From Acetatifactor sp. (GTDB lineage: Bacteria > Bacillota > Clostridia > Lachnospirales > Lachnospiraceae), in NCBI GenBank assembly GCA_022511425.1, contig JAFLRO010000019.1, forward strand, positions 1 to 38,047: 38,047 bases of DNA, in the 5' to 3' direction. The translations under genes were made by a program, and so were the position numbers. Shown here piece by piece: positions 7,597 to 14,722 of the stretch. Positions within the stretch are counted from its first letter, which is position 1; the number at the start of each line of letters is the position of its first letter. The notes below the pieces were generated by a model. It saw nothing but the letters and a program-made list of their open reading frames with translations. It had not been told where the DNA came from and searched no databases.

Positions 7597-8625
7597 ATGG
7601 AAATAAATAAACAGCATATATATGGATATGCAAGCATTCGAACAGGTCATACAAAGGAAGACCTTGTTACAAGTTTACAAAAGAGAAAAATATATAATCA
7701 ATTTGAAAACTTAATGTTTGCTGTTCCTAAAAATGATGAAGTAGAGCAGGATAGTAATTTTATTGAAAACAATATGATATTTAAAGAAGATGATACTATA
7801 CAGATTGATGTGATGACAAGTGCCAGAAAGGGTATGTATTATAAACTGGATTGCATTATTGAACAGGCAAAAAGAGAATCAAAGAAACCATTTAACACTA
7901 TTATTGTAATAACTTCTTTGAATGCGTTTGGAAATTGTGAGAACATAAAAAGATACTATAAGATTTTTCGTAAAGAAAAGATAGGAATTCTTTATCCTGA
8001 TTACACAAGAGAAAGTGACTTATCTGAATATAGTACCTGTGATTTCGGTTTTAAGCCGCGTTCACAATCAGAATATGACAGAGCATTTGACTTGGTCGAA
8101 AGATTAGTAGATGGAGATATTAAAGATAATAGGGGTCGAATCAGTGATGGATATAGTATAGCATTTAGAACAGCTTTTTGGCTTTATGAACTTTTCAAAG
8201 TTCCAGAAAAGGTTGCAGTTGCTATGTCAGGATATAGCAAGAATGGTTTTCATATGAAAGCTGATAGTTATGAGCAGACAGCCAATTATAAAAAAGAATT
8301 GGAAACCTTTGAAAAGAATTTTGAGATATCAAAGCTTATAAAGAGAAACAGACCTGTGCCAGAAAGTTTTGATAAGCTTATGCATTGGTATGAAAAGAAA
8401 AGGAATTTAGAACTAGCGTGTATACATTGTAAGGTACCCATGATTTTCCCGGTGGACTATAAACGATTGATATTAAAAAATGAGGGGGGAAAGAAAGAAC
8501 TTGCACGTTGCCTTAAATTATACGATGAAGATTTAATCAATAGATTTGAAGAGTGGGTAAAGGAAGGAAACAAACCAACGGAATTTTATCTCTATTGTAG
8601 TATGGAGCAGTATTTATCGAGTTAA
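7597..8625 (+). CDS. Catalytically degenerate serine-recombinase-like protein
   Basis: The 342-residue protein starts at ATG 7597, placed by AAAGGAG at 7583-7589. An earlier ATG at 7576 has no site. Residues 8-16 read IYGYASIRT where resolvases have YGYARVST, so the nucleophilic serine is Arg15 and the conserved arginine is Ser13. Further on, IIVITSLNAFGN stands where active enzymes have a strand and LDRLGR, so the Asp and both catalytic arginines are gone. The order of strand, motif, helix and second strand (EKIGILYPD) still suggests the resolvase fold. The C-terminal half (from about residue 150) is helical and basic with no family I recognise. The loss of every catalytic residue with an intact frame suggests a DNA-binding or inhibitory role rather than decay. 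Divergence from the active recombinase, with a shared operator, fits a regulator. The fold assignment is inference from short motifs. Confidence 0.7.
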   Translation: MEINKQHIYGYASIRTGHTKEDLVTSLQKRKIYNQFENLMFAVPKNDEVEQDSNFIENNMIFKEDDTIQIDVMTSARKGMYYKLDCIIEQAKRESKKPFNTIIVITSLNAFGNCENIKRYYKIFRKEKIGILYPDYTRESDLSEYSTCDFGFKPRSQSEYDRAFDLVERLVDGDIKDNRGRISDGYSIAFRTAFWLYELFKVPEKVAVAMSGYSKNGFHMKADSYEQTANYKKELETFEKNFEISKLIKRNRPVPESFDKLMHWYEKKRNLELACIHCKVPMIFPVDYKRLILKNEGGKKELARCLKLYDEDLINRFEEWVKEGNKPTEFYLYCSMEQYLSS

Positions 8626-8651
8626 TAAAATTTTTATAGGGGCAATGGAAT

Positions 8652-8666
8652 ACCACAAAAAGTGGT
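8652..8666. promoter_or_regulatory. Operator copy 3 (perfect ACCAC-A5-GTGGT)
   Basis: This perfect palindrome has a last base that is the first base of the TTGACA -35 box of the next promoter. A half-site-like AAAAGTGGTTT follows at 8748. Confidence 0.65.
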
Positions 8667-8694
8667 TGACAAAACAAATATATAGTAGTAATAT
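8666..8694 (+). promoter_or_regulatory. Promoter of the 99-residue protein gene
   Basis: TTGACA (8666-8671), 17 bp and TAATAT (8689-8694). The leader to ATG 8818 is about 115 nt and contains a CTCTCTA/TAGAGAG pair (8704-8710 and 8735-8741). Confidence 0.7.
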
Positions 8695-8817
8695 GAATGT
8701 ATCCTCTCTAGAAGGGGATATATTTTTCACAATATAGAGAGCTTATTAAAAGTGGTTTGCTGTTGTGATGAATATAGTAACTGAAATATAACAAATTAAC
8801 GAAAGGAGTGGATTTTT

Positions 8818-9117
8818 ATGAAAAAGATAATTAATGGTAAAAAATATGACACGGAAACAGCAACTTTGATAGGGGAATACTGGAATGGATATGGAGATTT
8901 TTACTGTGTTTTAGAAAAACTTTATCGTAAAAAGACAGGAGAGTATTTCTTATATGCTGAAGGAGGAGCGCTTACGGAGTATGCAGAACATTATGATAAC
9001 GGTCAGTCAGATGCATCACATATTTTTCCCTATACAGAGAAAGAGGCGAAAAACTGGGCCATGAAAAAAATTAGTGTCGATGAATTTGAATCTTTATTCG
9101 GAGAAGTGGAAGAATAA
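8818..9117 (+). CDS. Small conserved mobile-element protein, function unknown
   Basis: The 99-residue soluble protein starts MKKIINGKKYDTETATLIGE at a well-placed GAAAGGAG site. It contains a repeated-strand pattern of the type LYRKKTGEYFLYAEGGALTE, then an acidic C-terminal helix (SVDEFESLFGEVEE). I have the impression of a small protein common on Clostridia integrative elements, but I know no function. It has its own operator-controlled promoter and its own terminator-like hairpin, so it forms a single-gene unit under the same control as the recombinase. Confidence 0.8.
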   Translation: MKKIINGKKYDTETATLIGEYWNGYGDFYCVLEKLYRKKTGEYFLYAEGGALTEYAEHYDNGQSDASHIFPYTEKEAKNWAMKKISVDEFESLFGEVEE

Positions 9118-9125
9118 GCTAAACG

Positions 9126-9171
9126 GGTTAGTAATGCGTGACATACATATTGTCACGTGTTACTAACCTTT
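9126..9171 (+). terminator. Terminator-like hairpin after the 99-residue protein gene
   Basis: GTTAGTAATGCGTGACA (9127-9143) pairs at 15 of 17 positions with the segment at 9151-9167 around a 7-nt loop, followed by CTTTATG. The T-run is short, so termination may be partial. Confidence 0.55.
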
Positions 9172-9301
9172 ATGTAACGCATGTGTTTGTAATGTAATTG
9201 TAATGTAGTGATATGTTTTGAAGTTGATATGAGATGGTTTGTTTTGGAATAAACTGATTTATTATAAAAACTTAATACAAGCATAGAAAGGAGTTGGTTA
9301 T

Positions 9302-9964
9302 ATGCCAAATGAAACAATAATCAAAAGAACTGATATAAACAATTCAATTTTTAAAGAATTAAAAGAAAAATGGCCACCAGTGGCAGCAGATAACGGAGTA
9401 GCGTATAAACAGAAATTGGAGTACCTAACTTTTGAAACTGATTTTATTGAAGACCCGTTGCTACAGATATTAATTAGTAAACATGGATTGGGAGTGATTT
9501 CCGTCATCTTCTATATGCGGACCGAGATGTGCAAGAATGGTTGGAAGGTTAGGCTGGATGGCTTATATTACGATTCATTGGTTGCCAAATGCAGTTTTGT
9601 ATGCAGGTTGGATGAGCAATGTACAACGGACATATTACAGGCATTGATTGATAATAGATGTATGTTTGTAGTTCAGGACACAGAGGTGGAGGAAGGCGAA
9701 TGGCTGACATGTACGCAACAAGTATATAATTATGAGATGGCATGTCAAAAGCGATTTGAGAACAGGAAAAGGCAGAAAAAACACAGGGCTAAGTCAGGGT
9801 CTCAGAGTAATCAGGCAATATCGGCGGGAAAAGAATGTGATGACCCATTTGGCATAAGCTCGGAGCAGGAAAAAGTGAAAAATTATCCTTTCAGTTCAAA
9901 TGTAGGATTTCAAGAAATTGATGACGACCCATTTGGAATATGGAAAAATACGCCAATGGAATAG
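9302..9964 (+). CDS. DUF4373 (Lin1244/Lin1753-like) domain protein, likely replication or DNA-associated
   Basis: The 220-residue protein starts at ATG 9302 behind AAAGGAG. Residues ~39-75 (LEYLTFETDFIEDPLLQILI, then SKHGLGVISVIFYMRTEM) have the D-x-ED/KHG pattern of the DUF4373 N-terminal domain, seen in phage and mobile-element replication proteins next to DnaD-like parts. The middle is followed by a basic stretch (KRFENRKRQKKHRAKSG). The tail is polar and carries DDPFGI twice (near residues 180 and 209), which looks like a short linear interaction motif. There is no ATPase or helicase motif. Its position in the middle of the element would fit an initiator or helper role. The family call is moderate. 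Confidence 0.65.
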   Translation: MPNETIIKRTDINNSIFKELKEKWPPVAADNGVAYKQKLEYLTFETDFIEDPLLQILISKHGLGVISVIFYMRTEMCKNGWKVRLDGLYYDSLVAKCSFVCRLDEQCTTDILQALIDNRCMFVVQDTEVEEGEWLTCTQQVYNYEMACQKRFENRKRQKKHRAKSGSQSNQAISAGKECDDPFGISSEQEKVKNYPFSSNVGFQEIDDDPFGIWKNTPME

Positions 9965-10021
9965 CCAAATAATAACGCTGTAAACCAATAAGTATTTGAA
10001 ATAGACAATATTTATTCTGAG

Positions 10022-10086
10022 AGCGAGGTTAGATGAATGTTGAGTGCATCGAAGATAAGCACGAAAAACATTCATCTAACCTCGCT
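10022..10086. repeat. Perfect 20-bp inverted repeat with 25-nt loop
   Basis: The arm at 10022-10041 (AGCGAGGTTAGATGAATGTT) is exactly complementary to 10067-10086, and GTGC/GCAC inside the loop can extend it. No T-run follows. A stem this long in the non-coding centre of an element is typical of a replication or transfer origin, or an RNA structure. The role is unknown. Confidence 0.8.
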
Positions 10087-10161
10087 TAATTGTATTTGAA
10101 AGAACGGTTGTCGGCTAAATTTCCTCAAAATGTAATAATATCTCTGGAATATTCCATTTTT

Positions 10162-10189
10162 TTGATTTCAAGAAATACTTTGATACAAT
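10162..10189 (+). promoter_or_regulatory. Probable promoter of the tyrosine recombinase operon
   Basis: TTGATT (10162-10167), 16 bp and TACAAT (10184-10189). The next gene starts about 390 bp downstream, so an unusually long leader would result. Confidence 0.45.
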
Positions 10190-10518
10190 ATATATAGAAA
10201 GTGTTTATTTTAAGTATTGAGTATCTAAGTGTTATAGCTTTTTGGAACAGCAGAGAATTTATCAGGTTTCTGTATTATTTCACAAAAGGCAATCCTTTTA
10301 GGAAAAGAGAGAGAAAAATCTCGTAACCCTAATAACGCGGCTATCCTGATAGAAGGGGAGCTGCTTTACATATAATAAGTCCAGTACCGAAGCTGGCAAT
10401 TATCGTGCGGAAATGGATACAGGTCATTCTGCATTATTCCTAAATCCTGTACTATTAGATTTTATCAATCTGATAGTGAGATATTTCCCAAAATTAAAAT
10501 TTGAAGAACGTGTATGTT

Positions 10519-10545
10519 CAAAGCCAGGCGGCTGCCTGACCTTTG
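10519..10545 (+). promoter_or_regulatory. Leader hairpin before the tyrosine recombinase
   Basis: CAAAG-CC-AGGC-GGCT-GCCT-GAC-CTTTG folds into a nested stem ending 33 bp before ATG 10579. No T-run follows it, so translational rather than transcriptional control is the more likely effect, if there is any. Confidence 0.35.
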
Positions 10546-10578
10546 GTTTCTGTACACATTTTCATGAGAGGACGGCAT

Positions 10579-11511
10579 ATGAGCAAAAAAAGTGTCTTTA
10601 AGCATCAGTATAAAGCTGCCTTGCAAAACCAGGTGCGTTTTGGACAATCTAAGCATAAAGACAAGATAGAAGCAAAAGAAAAATGTCGCAGGGAAAATAA
10701 ACCTTATGAAGCACCCAAAGGAATCTATTCCACGAGGACGCTGAACAATTATGACAGCGTGTGTGAGCAGTTCACATCCTGGGTTTTGGAAAACCATAGA
10801 CATGAAGTGAAAAGCTATGCTGATTGTCAAAAATTTGCCGCCGATTGGCTCAAAGCGAAAGAAGAAAAGGGGCTGTCGGCTTGGAGTCTTCATTTATACG
10901 GAGCCGCCTTGGCAGCTTCTTTTGGGGGAATCAGTAAGAATGACTTAGGTTATACTTTCCCTGCCAGAGAGCGCAAAAACATTATCAGAAACAGAAATGA
11001 TAACCTGACAGGGGAATACGCTACCAAAAGACAGCGTGATGCTTACATTATGTTGAAAGCGACTGGTTGCCGCAGGGCAGAATCGTTGCGGTTAAGAAAA
11101 GAAGACTTTAGAGAGCAGCTTGGCAAAGACAATAATCCGACGGGTCTGCTGGAAGTTTTTAAGCGCGGCAAAGGCGGGGTTGAGCGGTGGTGCTTGGTCA
11201 ATCCTCTTTACACAGATTTTGTGAGAGATTTTCTGGCTAAAGTCAAAACCTATAGCCATGCAGGCGAAGAAAGATTGTTTGAAAAGAATGATGTCCCCAA
11301 AGGGGGCATCCATTCGGCAAGGGCTGTCTATGCCTGCGACTTGTATCATTATTATGAAGAGCATGGCTATGCGTCCGGAAAGATATACCACTGCCGAAAG
11401 GAGCTTTACGGAGCGACATATGACAAAGGTATCCTGAAGGAAGTCAGCTATAATCTTCAACATGCAAGAAACAGCATTGTCATCAATTATCTATGGTTGA
11501 TGCGTGAATAA
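10579..11511 (+). CDS. Tyrosine recombinase / phage-integrase family protein
   Basis: From ATG 10579 (GAGAGG six bases upstream) the protein has 310 residues. The N-terminal ~130 residues are a basic SAM-like core-binding region. The catalytic domain shows R165 in ATGCRRAESLRL, a lysine/glycine turn (FKRGKGG, 195-200), H245-x-x-R248 in HSARAVY, H295 in LQHARNS and Y304 nine residues later, the normal H-to-Y spacing. All catalytic residues are present, so it should be able to cut DNA. It lacks the usual arm-binding head. It is a second recombinase in an element whose ends fit the serine enzyme, so it may resolve dimers, act on another site, or belong to an older element. The next three genes follow closely and look like its operon. 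Confidence 0.75.
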   Translation: MSKKSVFKHQYKAALQNQVRFGQSKHKDKIEAKEKCRRENKPYEAPKGIYSTRTLNNYDSVCEQFTSWVLENHRHEVKSYADCQKFAADWLKAKEEKGLSAWSLHLYGAALAASFGGISKNDLGYTFPARERKNIIRNRNDNLTGEYATKRQRDAYIMLKATGCRRAESLRLRKEDFREQLGKDNNPTGLLEVFKRGKGGVERWCLVNPLYTDFVRDFLAKVKTYSHAGEERLFEKNDVPKGGIHSARAVYACDLYHYYEEHGYASGKIYHCRKELYGATYDKGILKEVSYNLQHARNSIVINYLWLMRE

Positions 11512-11556
11512 AATTATCCATAGGCAGAGCTATGGAAGAAAGGAGACAAGATAGAA

Positions 11557-11925
11557 ATGGAATATTTTGACAGGAAAGAACTCAGGGTTCTTTATGTCGC
11601 GTCACAGTGCATATTTTATTTATTGACATTCAAGGTCGAGAAATATGAGAAGCTGATATTAGAAAGTCCCAAATATGAAATCAAGGAAGATGTTCTAAAT
11701 GACATCTACAAAACTCTTTTGGAAAAGAATGATGATTATTACAAGCTCATTTCATATTTTGAAGATGAGATAGGCACGGCGCAAGACGATTTAATCTTTG
11801 GCATTTTCAGCATTTCTCAGCTGACCAGAGCGCAGTTTGCATCCAATATTTTGATAGAGATTGAACTCTTGGATGGACCTATGACAAGTACGAAGATTCA
11901 TTCAAATATGCCTGAAGATTTCTAA
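11557..11925 (+). CDS. Hypothetical helical protein of the tyrosine recombinase operon
   Basis: The 122-residue protein starts at ATG 11557 behind GAAAGGAGA. It is mostly helical and acidic with one moderately hydrophobic stretch (VLYVASQCIFYLLTF, residues 11-25), and ends MPEDF. No motif is recognised. It lies 45 bp after the recombinase and 27 bp before the DUF5688 gene, so it is probably translated from the same message. Confidence 0.7.
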   Translation: MEYFDRKELRVLYVASQCIFYLLTFKVEKYEKLILESPKYEIKEDVLNDIYKTLLEKNDDYYKLISYFEDEIGTAQDDLIFGIFSISQLTRAQFASNILIEIELLDGPMTSTKIHSNMPEDF

Positions 11926-11952
11926 AAAAACGAAGGAAGAGAGGAAGAGAAA

Positions 11953-12840
11953 ATGATGACAAAAAACTTAATAATGGGAGTGATTAAAGAGTCACTTGAA
12001 AAAAGACTTGGAGATGGATACGTTTTAACGCTGAAGCCGGTGCTAAAGAACAATGGCACTATTTTCACGGGCCTTTCCATCCAGAGAAAGGGGGAGTCGC
12101 TGGCTCCGGTCATATATTTGGAACAGTTTGCAGATGATTACATTCACGGAGAACCACTGGAACAGATTGTTGAAATGATACTACATATCTATGAAAAACA
12201 GAGAGCCGACGAATTTGACGTTTCAGATGTCGGCACGTTTGACAAGATAAAGAATAAAATCGTCTATCAGCTCATCAATACAGCTCAAAATGAAGTGCTT
12301 CTGCGCGATATTCCCAGCGTTCCGTTTCTTGATTTATCCATTGTTTTCAGAGTATTGATTGATTCTCAATATACACAAGAAACAGCGTCTTTTCTAGTTC
12401 ATAATTTGCACCTTGAAGCATGGGGAGTGTCTTCAGATGAAGTGTGGGAGGCAGCGCAGGAGAATACGCCGGAGCTGCTGCCGGCGAACATAAGTCCTTT
12501 GGACAATGTGATTCGTGCGCTTCAGCCTGGTTTGTTGGAAGACAGTGAATGCTGTTCCAACAAAATCTATGTGCTGTCCAATGTTAAATGTCAGCTTGGG
12601 AGTTGTTGTATCCTGTACCCACAGATTATGTCAGATTTCGCAGACAGTGTAGGAAGCTTTTATATTCTGCCATCTTCCACACATGAGGTGCTCCTGCTTC
12701 CAGAAGGAGATGGGCTGGATGTAGAGTTCTTGAGAGGAATGGTACATGATGTCAATAGGAAAGAGGTGCCTGAACAGGATATTTTGTCTGACAATGTTTA
12801 TTTCTTTTCAAAGGACACTAAACAGATGAAACAGTTATAG
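11953..12840 (+). CDS. DUF5688 family protein
   Basis: This 295-residue protein starts at ATG 11953 after GAGGAAGAG. It matches the general features of DUF5688, a family frequent on Lachnospiraceae mobile elements: an N-terminal region with VIYLEQFADDYIHGEPLEQI, a central NKIVYQLINTAQNEVLLRDI, a DLSIVFRVLI segment, and a C-terminal half resembling a degenerate peptidase-like fold (SSTHEVLLLPEGDG). No catalytic motif can be seen. The function is unknown. It is followed 11 bp later by the J-domain gene. The family name is from memory of these motifs and not from a search. Confidence 0.7.
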   Translation: MMTKNLIMGVIKESLEKRLGDGYVLTLKPVLKNNGTIFTGLSIQRKGESLAPVIYLEQFADDYIHGEPLEQIVEMILHIYEKQRADEFDVSDVGTFDKIKNKIVYQLINTAQNEVLLRDIPSVPFLDLSIVFRVLIDSQYTQETASFLVHNLHLEAWGVSSDEVWEAAQENTPELLPANISPLDNVIRALQPGLLEDSECCSNKIYVLSNVKCQLGSCCILYPQIMSDFADSVGSFYILPSSTHEVLLLPEGDGLDVEFLRGMVHDVNRKEVPEQDILSDNVYFFSKDTKQMKQL

Positions 12841-12851
12841 AGGTATGACCT

Positions 12852-13331
12852 ATGAAATGGTTTTCTAATATCCAGACAATTGATGAGTTGAGAAATCAAT
12901 ATAAGAAACTCCTAATCAAGTATCATCCAGACAATAATCCTGACACGGATACAACAGCTGTTATGCAGGAAATCAATTCTGAATATGATTCATTTCTCAA
13001 ACAGTTCACAGCAAATCAGACATCTTCCAGAAAATGTGATTATTCCACGGAGACAGAGCTAAAAAGGGTCCTTAACGAAGTCATCAAAATGAAAGCAGAT
13101 ATTGAGGTTGAACTTGTCGGCTTTTGGATATGGATAAGCGGTGACACCTATCCTGTTAAGCATAAGCTGAAAGAACTGAATTTTAAATGGGCCTCAAAAA
13201 AGAAGATGTGGTATTGGGGTGTTTCTGAACACAGATGTACCATTCCTATGGAGATGTCCTCTATCCGTGAAAAATATGGCTCTATCCTCTTTAAGACAAG
13301 GCAAGAGGTAGACGCGATTGACGCACGGTAA
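12852..13331 (+). CDS. J-domain (DnaJ-like) protein of the element
   Basis: The 159-residue protein starts at ATG 12852. Residues 8-50 form a J-domain (IDELRNQYKKLLIKYHPDNN), with the essential HPD at 25-27. J-domains stimulate the ATPase of an Hsp70. The C-terminal part contains a conserved-looking WIWISGDTYPVKHKLKELNF, then KWASKKKMWYWG, which resembles a DNA- or nucleotide-associated domain often found on its own in mobile-element proteins. It is the last gene of the operon before the terminator at 13432. It could recruit host DnaK to an element-encoded replication or recombination complex. That role is inference. Confidence 0.75.
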   Translation: MKWFSNIQTIDELRNQYKKLLIKYHPDNNPDTDTTAVMQEINSEYDSFLKQFTANQTSSRKCDYSTETELKRVLNEVIKMKADIEVELVGFWIWISGDTYPVKHKLKELNFKWASKKKMWYWGVSEHRCTIPMEMSSIREKYGSILFKTRQEVDAIDAR

Positions 13332-13431
13332 CTTCACAACTGAATATAGGAATCATTGACAACTTTTAATGCGAAGGAGATTCTGACTATGATTGAACCA
13401 TTTTAAATTGTTTCCAATTTGGAGAAATTCA

Positions 13432-13467
13432 AAAAGACAGGTGATGAAACCTGTCTTTCTTTTATTT
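13432..13467 (+). terminator. Intrinsic terminator of the tyrosine recombinase operon
   Basis: AAGACAGG (13434-13441) pairs with CCTGTCTT (13450-13457), followed by TCTTTTATTT. A five-codon ORF (MIEPF, 13389-13406) with a good ribosome site lies just before it and may be a gene remnant. Confidence 0.8.
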
Positions 13468-13519
13468 CAAACTTTTGCCGGGAGATACCCTGACATATTA
13501 ACTTAATGTTGGCTGTTTA

Positions 13520-13537
13520 GGGTGGCAGGTGCCACCC
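13520..13537. repeat. 18-bp near-perfect palindrome
   Basis: GGGTGGCA and TGCCACCC are separated by GG only. It lies between the terminator of the plus-strand operon and the 3' end of the minus-strand repressor gene. It is G/C-rich in an AT-rich setting. It may be a terminator stem for the minus strand or a protein site. The role is unknown. Confidence 0.5.
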
Positions 13538-13584
13538 ACTATATATATTATAGAGCCCAAATTTTATAAATCAAATTTTGCCAG

Positions 13585-13791
13585 CTATTGTTCATTCTTA
13601 ATATACACAACAATGTCTTCAACTCTGCAGTCCAGAATTTGGCATAAACGTTCCACTGTCTCCAATGTGACATTTCTATCATGCTTTAATTTATCAATCA
13701 TACTGCGCGAAATATTGTATTTTGTTATAAGCATATATATAGACACTTTTCGCGATTTCATTGTTGCCCATAACGGCTCAAAAGACATCAT
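13585..13791 (-). CDS. XRE-family (Cro/CI) transcriptional repressor
   Basis: This 68-residue protein is a single helix-turn-helix domain: YMLITKYNISRSMIDKLKHD (residues 19-38) followed by NVTLETVERLCQILDCRVED (40-59), the normal XRE spacing, and a short tail. It starts at ATG 13791 behind AAGGAGGAG. It is divergent from the gene at 13978, and the 186-bp gap between them holds repeated ATTGTC/GACAAT half-sites, so it most likely represses itself and its neighbour. Element-borne regulators of this kind usually set the balance between quiet carriage and mobility. Confidence 0.85.
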   Translation of the reverse strand: MMSFEPLWATMKSRKVSIYMLITKYNISRSMIDKLKHDRNVTLETVERLCQILDCRVEDIVVYIKNEQ

Positions 13792-13817
13792 AGGATACTC
13801 CTCCTTCCGTTTATTAT

Positions 13818-13909
13818 ATTGTCATTATCAAGAGAATAAAATTCTCTCGTTCAAGAGATTGTCTCATTGGGGAGATTGTCACTATATAGACAATATTTTT
13901 CTTGACAAT
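13818..13909. promoter_or_regulatory. Operator array between the XRE gene and the 13978 gene
   Basis: ATTGTC occurs at 13818, 13858 and 13875, and its complement GACAAT at 13889 and 13904. The pair 13875-13894 forms a perfect 6-8-6 palindrome. A separate perfect 7-3-7 palindrome (AGAGAAT-AAA-ATTCTCT) lies at 13831-13847. A minus-strand TATAAT overlaps the first half-site (13818-13813). A plus-strand TTGACA (13903-13908) with CACAAT 17 bp further on overlaps the last one. Confidence 0.6.
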
Positions 13910-13977
13910 AAAATGAATACATTGCACAATATTTATAGAATACCTTTATGTGAACCCTGCGAAGGAGAGATTAGATT

Positions 13978-14658
13978 ATGGTAAAACGTTATGAGCCGAG
14001 TAAAGACGAAAGAGAAATAATCGAAGTTCTTAGAAAAGAAATTGGCAAATGCGCCAAGAAGAGCTTTAGGGTAAAATCCCCAAAAGTTATCTTCGATTAC
14101 GAGAATGGAGAAGAGTACGAAAGAGCGAGAACAAACCTTTCATTAAGGGTAAAAATAATAGATGAAGGTGATAAAGGCAAGGAACGTACAAATATTTACG
14201 CTTGGCTGATTAATAATCATCTTCACAACCTTACTATTGGACAATATGCGGCAACCAGCTATTGCTATTTTACTTATGAAAAACTACAGCAAATGGCAAG
14301 AAAGACACCTATTAAACAAGGTAGATGGGTTAAGGTAAAACAGAACCATGAGAAACCCGAACAAAACAAGTCGGTTATAAAACAGGCTCAGAAGACTATG
14401 AAGGTTGCTAAACCTGAACCAGAGAGAAGGAAGACGGATTACGAGGAATATTTGGAAGAACAGGAAGCAAGAAACAGGGAATTTGAAGAATCCCTAAGAC
14501 ATTCTTACTCTGGACCCTACAGAAATACTGCAAATACATCTGATTCATCATATGATGATTATGACGATTATGATGATTATTTGGAGAGAGTTGCTTATTG
14601 CAGACAGTTCGAGTATGACTTCGGAACTAAGAGTACGGTTGTAAGCGACCAATTTTGA
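13978..14658 (+). CDS. Unknown charged protein with acidic repeat
   Basis: The 226-residue protein starts at ATG 13978 behind GAAGGAGA. Residues 1-100 are a mixed fold with basic and acidic residues (VKRYEPSKDEREIIEVLRKE). The centre is basic (KVKQNHEKPEQNKSVIKQAQ). The C-terminal part is acidic with the low-complexity run YDDYDDYDDY near residue 197. There is no membrane segment and no recognised domain. It is divergent from and presumably controlled by the XRE repressor, and is the first gene of the right arm of the element. Confidence 0.75.
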   Translation: MVKRYEPSKDEREIIEVLRKEIGKCAKKSFRVKSPKVIFDYENGEEYERARTNLSLRVKIIDEGDKGKERTNIYAWLINNHLHNLTIGQYAATSYCYFTYEKLQQMARKTPIKQGRWVKVKQNHEKPEQNKSVIKQAQKTMKVAKPEPERRKTDYEEYLEEQEARNREFEESLRHSYSGPYRNTANTSDSSYDDYDDYDDYLERVAYCRQFEYDFGTKSTVVSDQF

Positions 14659-14722
14659 TATATGCTTCTGTTAGTAAAGCTTACGGGAGTATGAAGAAGT
14701 ACGTTGGAAGGGAGGTGTTTTT

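Larger units (their letters stand above)
9965..10578 (+). other. 614-bp non-coding stretch of the element
   Basis: No convincing gene is seen here. It holds a long hairpin (10022-10086), a sigma-A-type promoter (10162-10189) and a leader of nearly 400 nt before the tyrosine recombinase gene. Small foldable pieces in the leader are CCAG/CTGG near 10381-10396 and the hairpin at 10519-10545. The length and structure suggest either regulated expression of the downstream operon or an origin/transfer region. The sequence does not decide between them. Confidence 0.5.

Noticed and set aside
7597-8625. Simple decay of a recombinase gene as explanation
   Set aside because: The frame is intact with a regulated promoter and good start site, so I treat it as a diverged functional gene; decay is not fully excluded.
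13389-13406. Five-codon ORF MIEPF with a good ribosome site
   Set aside because: Too short to call; probably a gene remnant or chance before the terminator.
13529-13984. 151-codon open frame on the plus strand
   Set aside because: It covers the XRE gene in antisense and its operator region; the HTH motif and ribosome site on the minus strand are much stronger.
14568-14582. Short GAT/TAT codon repeats as a possible tandem repeat or CRISPR-like array
   Set aside because: They code for the YDDYDDYDDY run of the 226-residue protein; no spacers and no repeat outside the frame.
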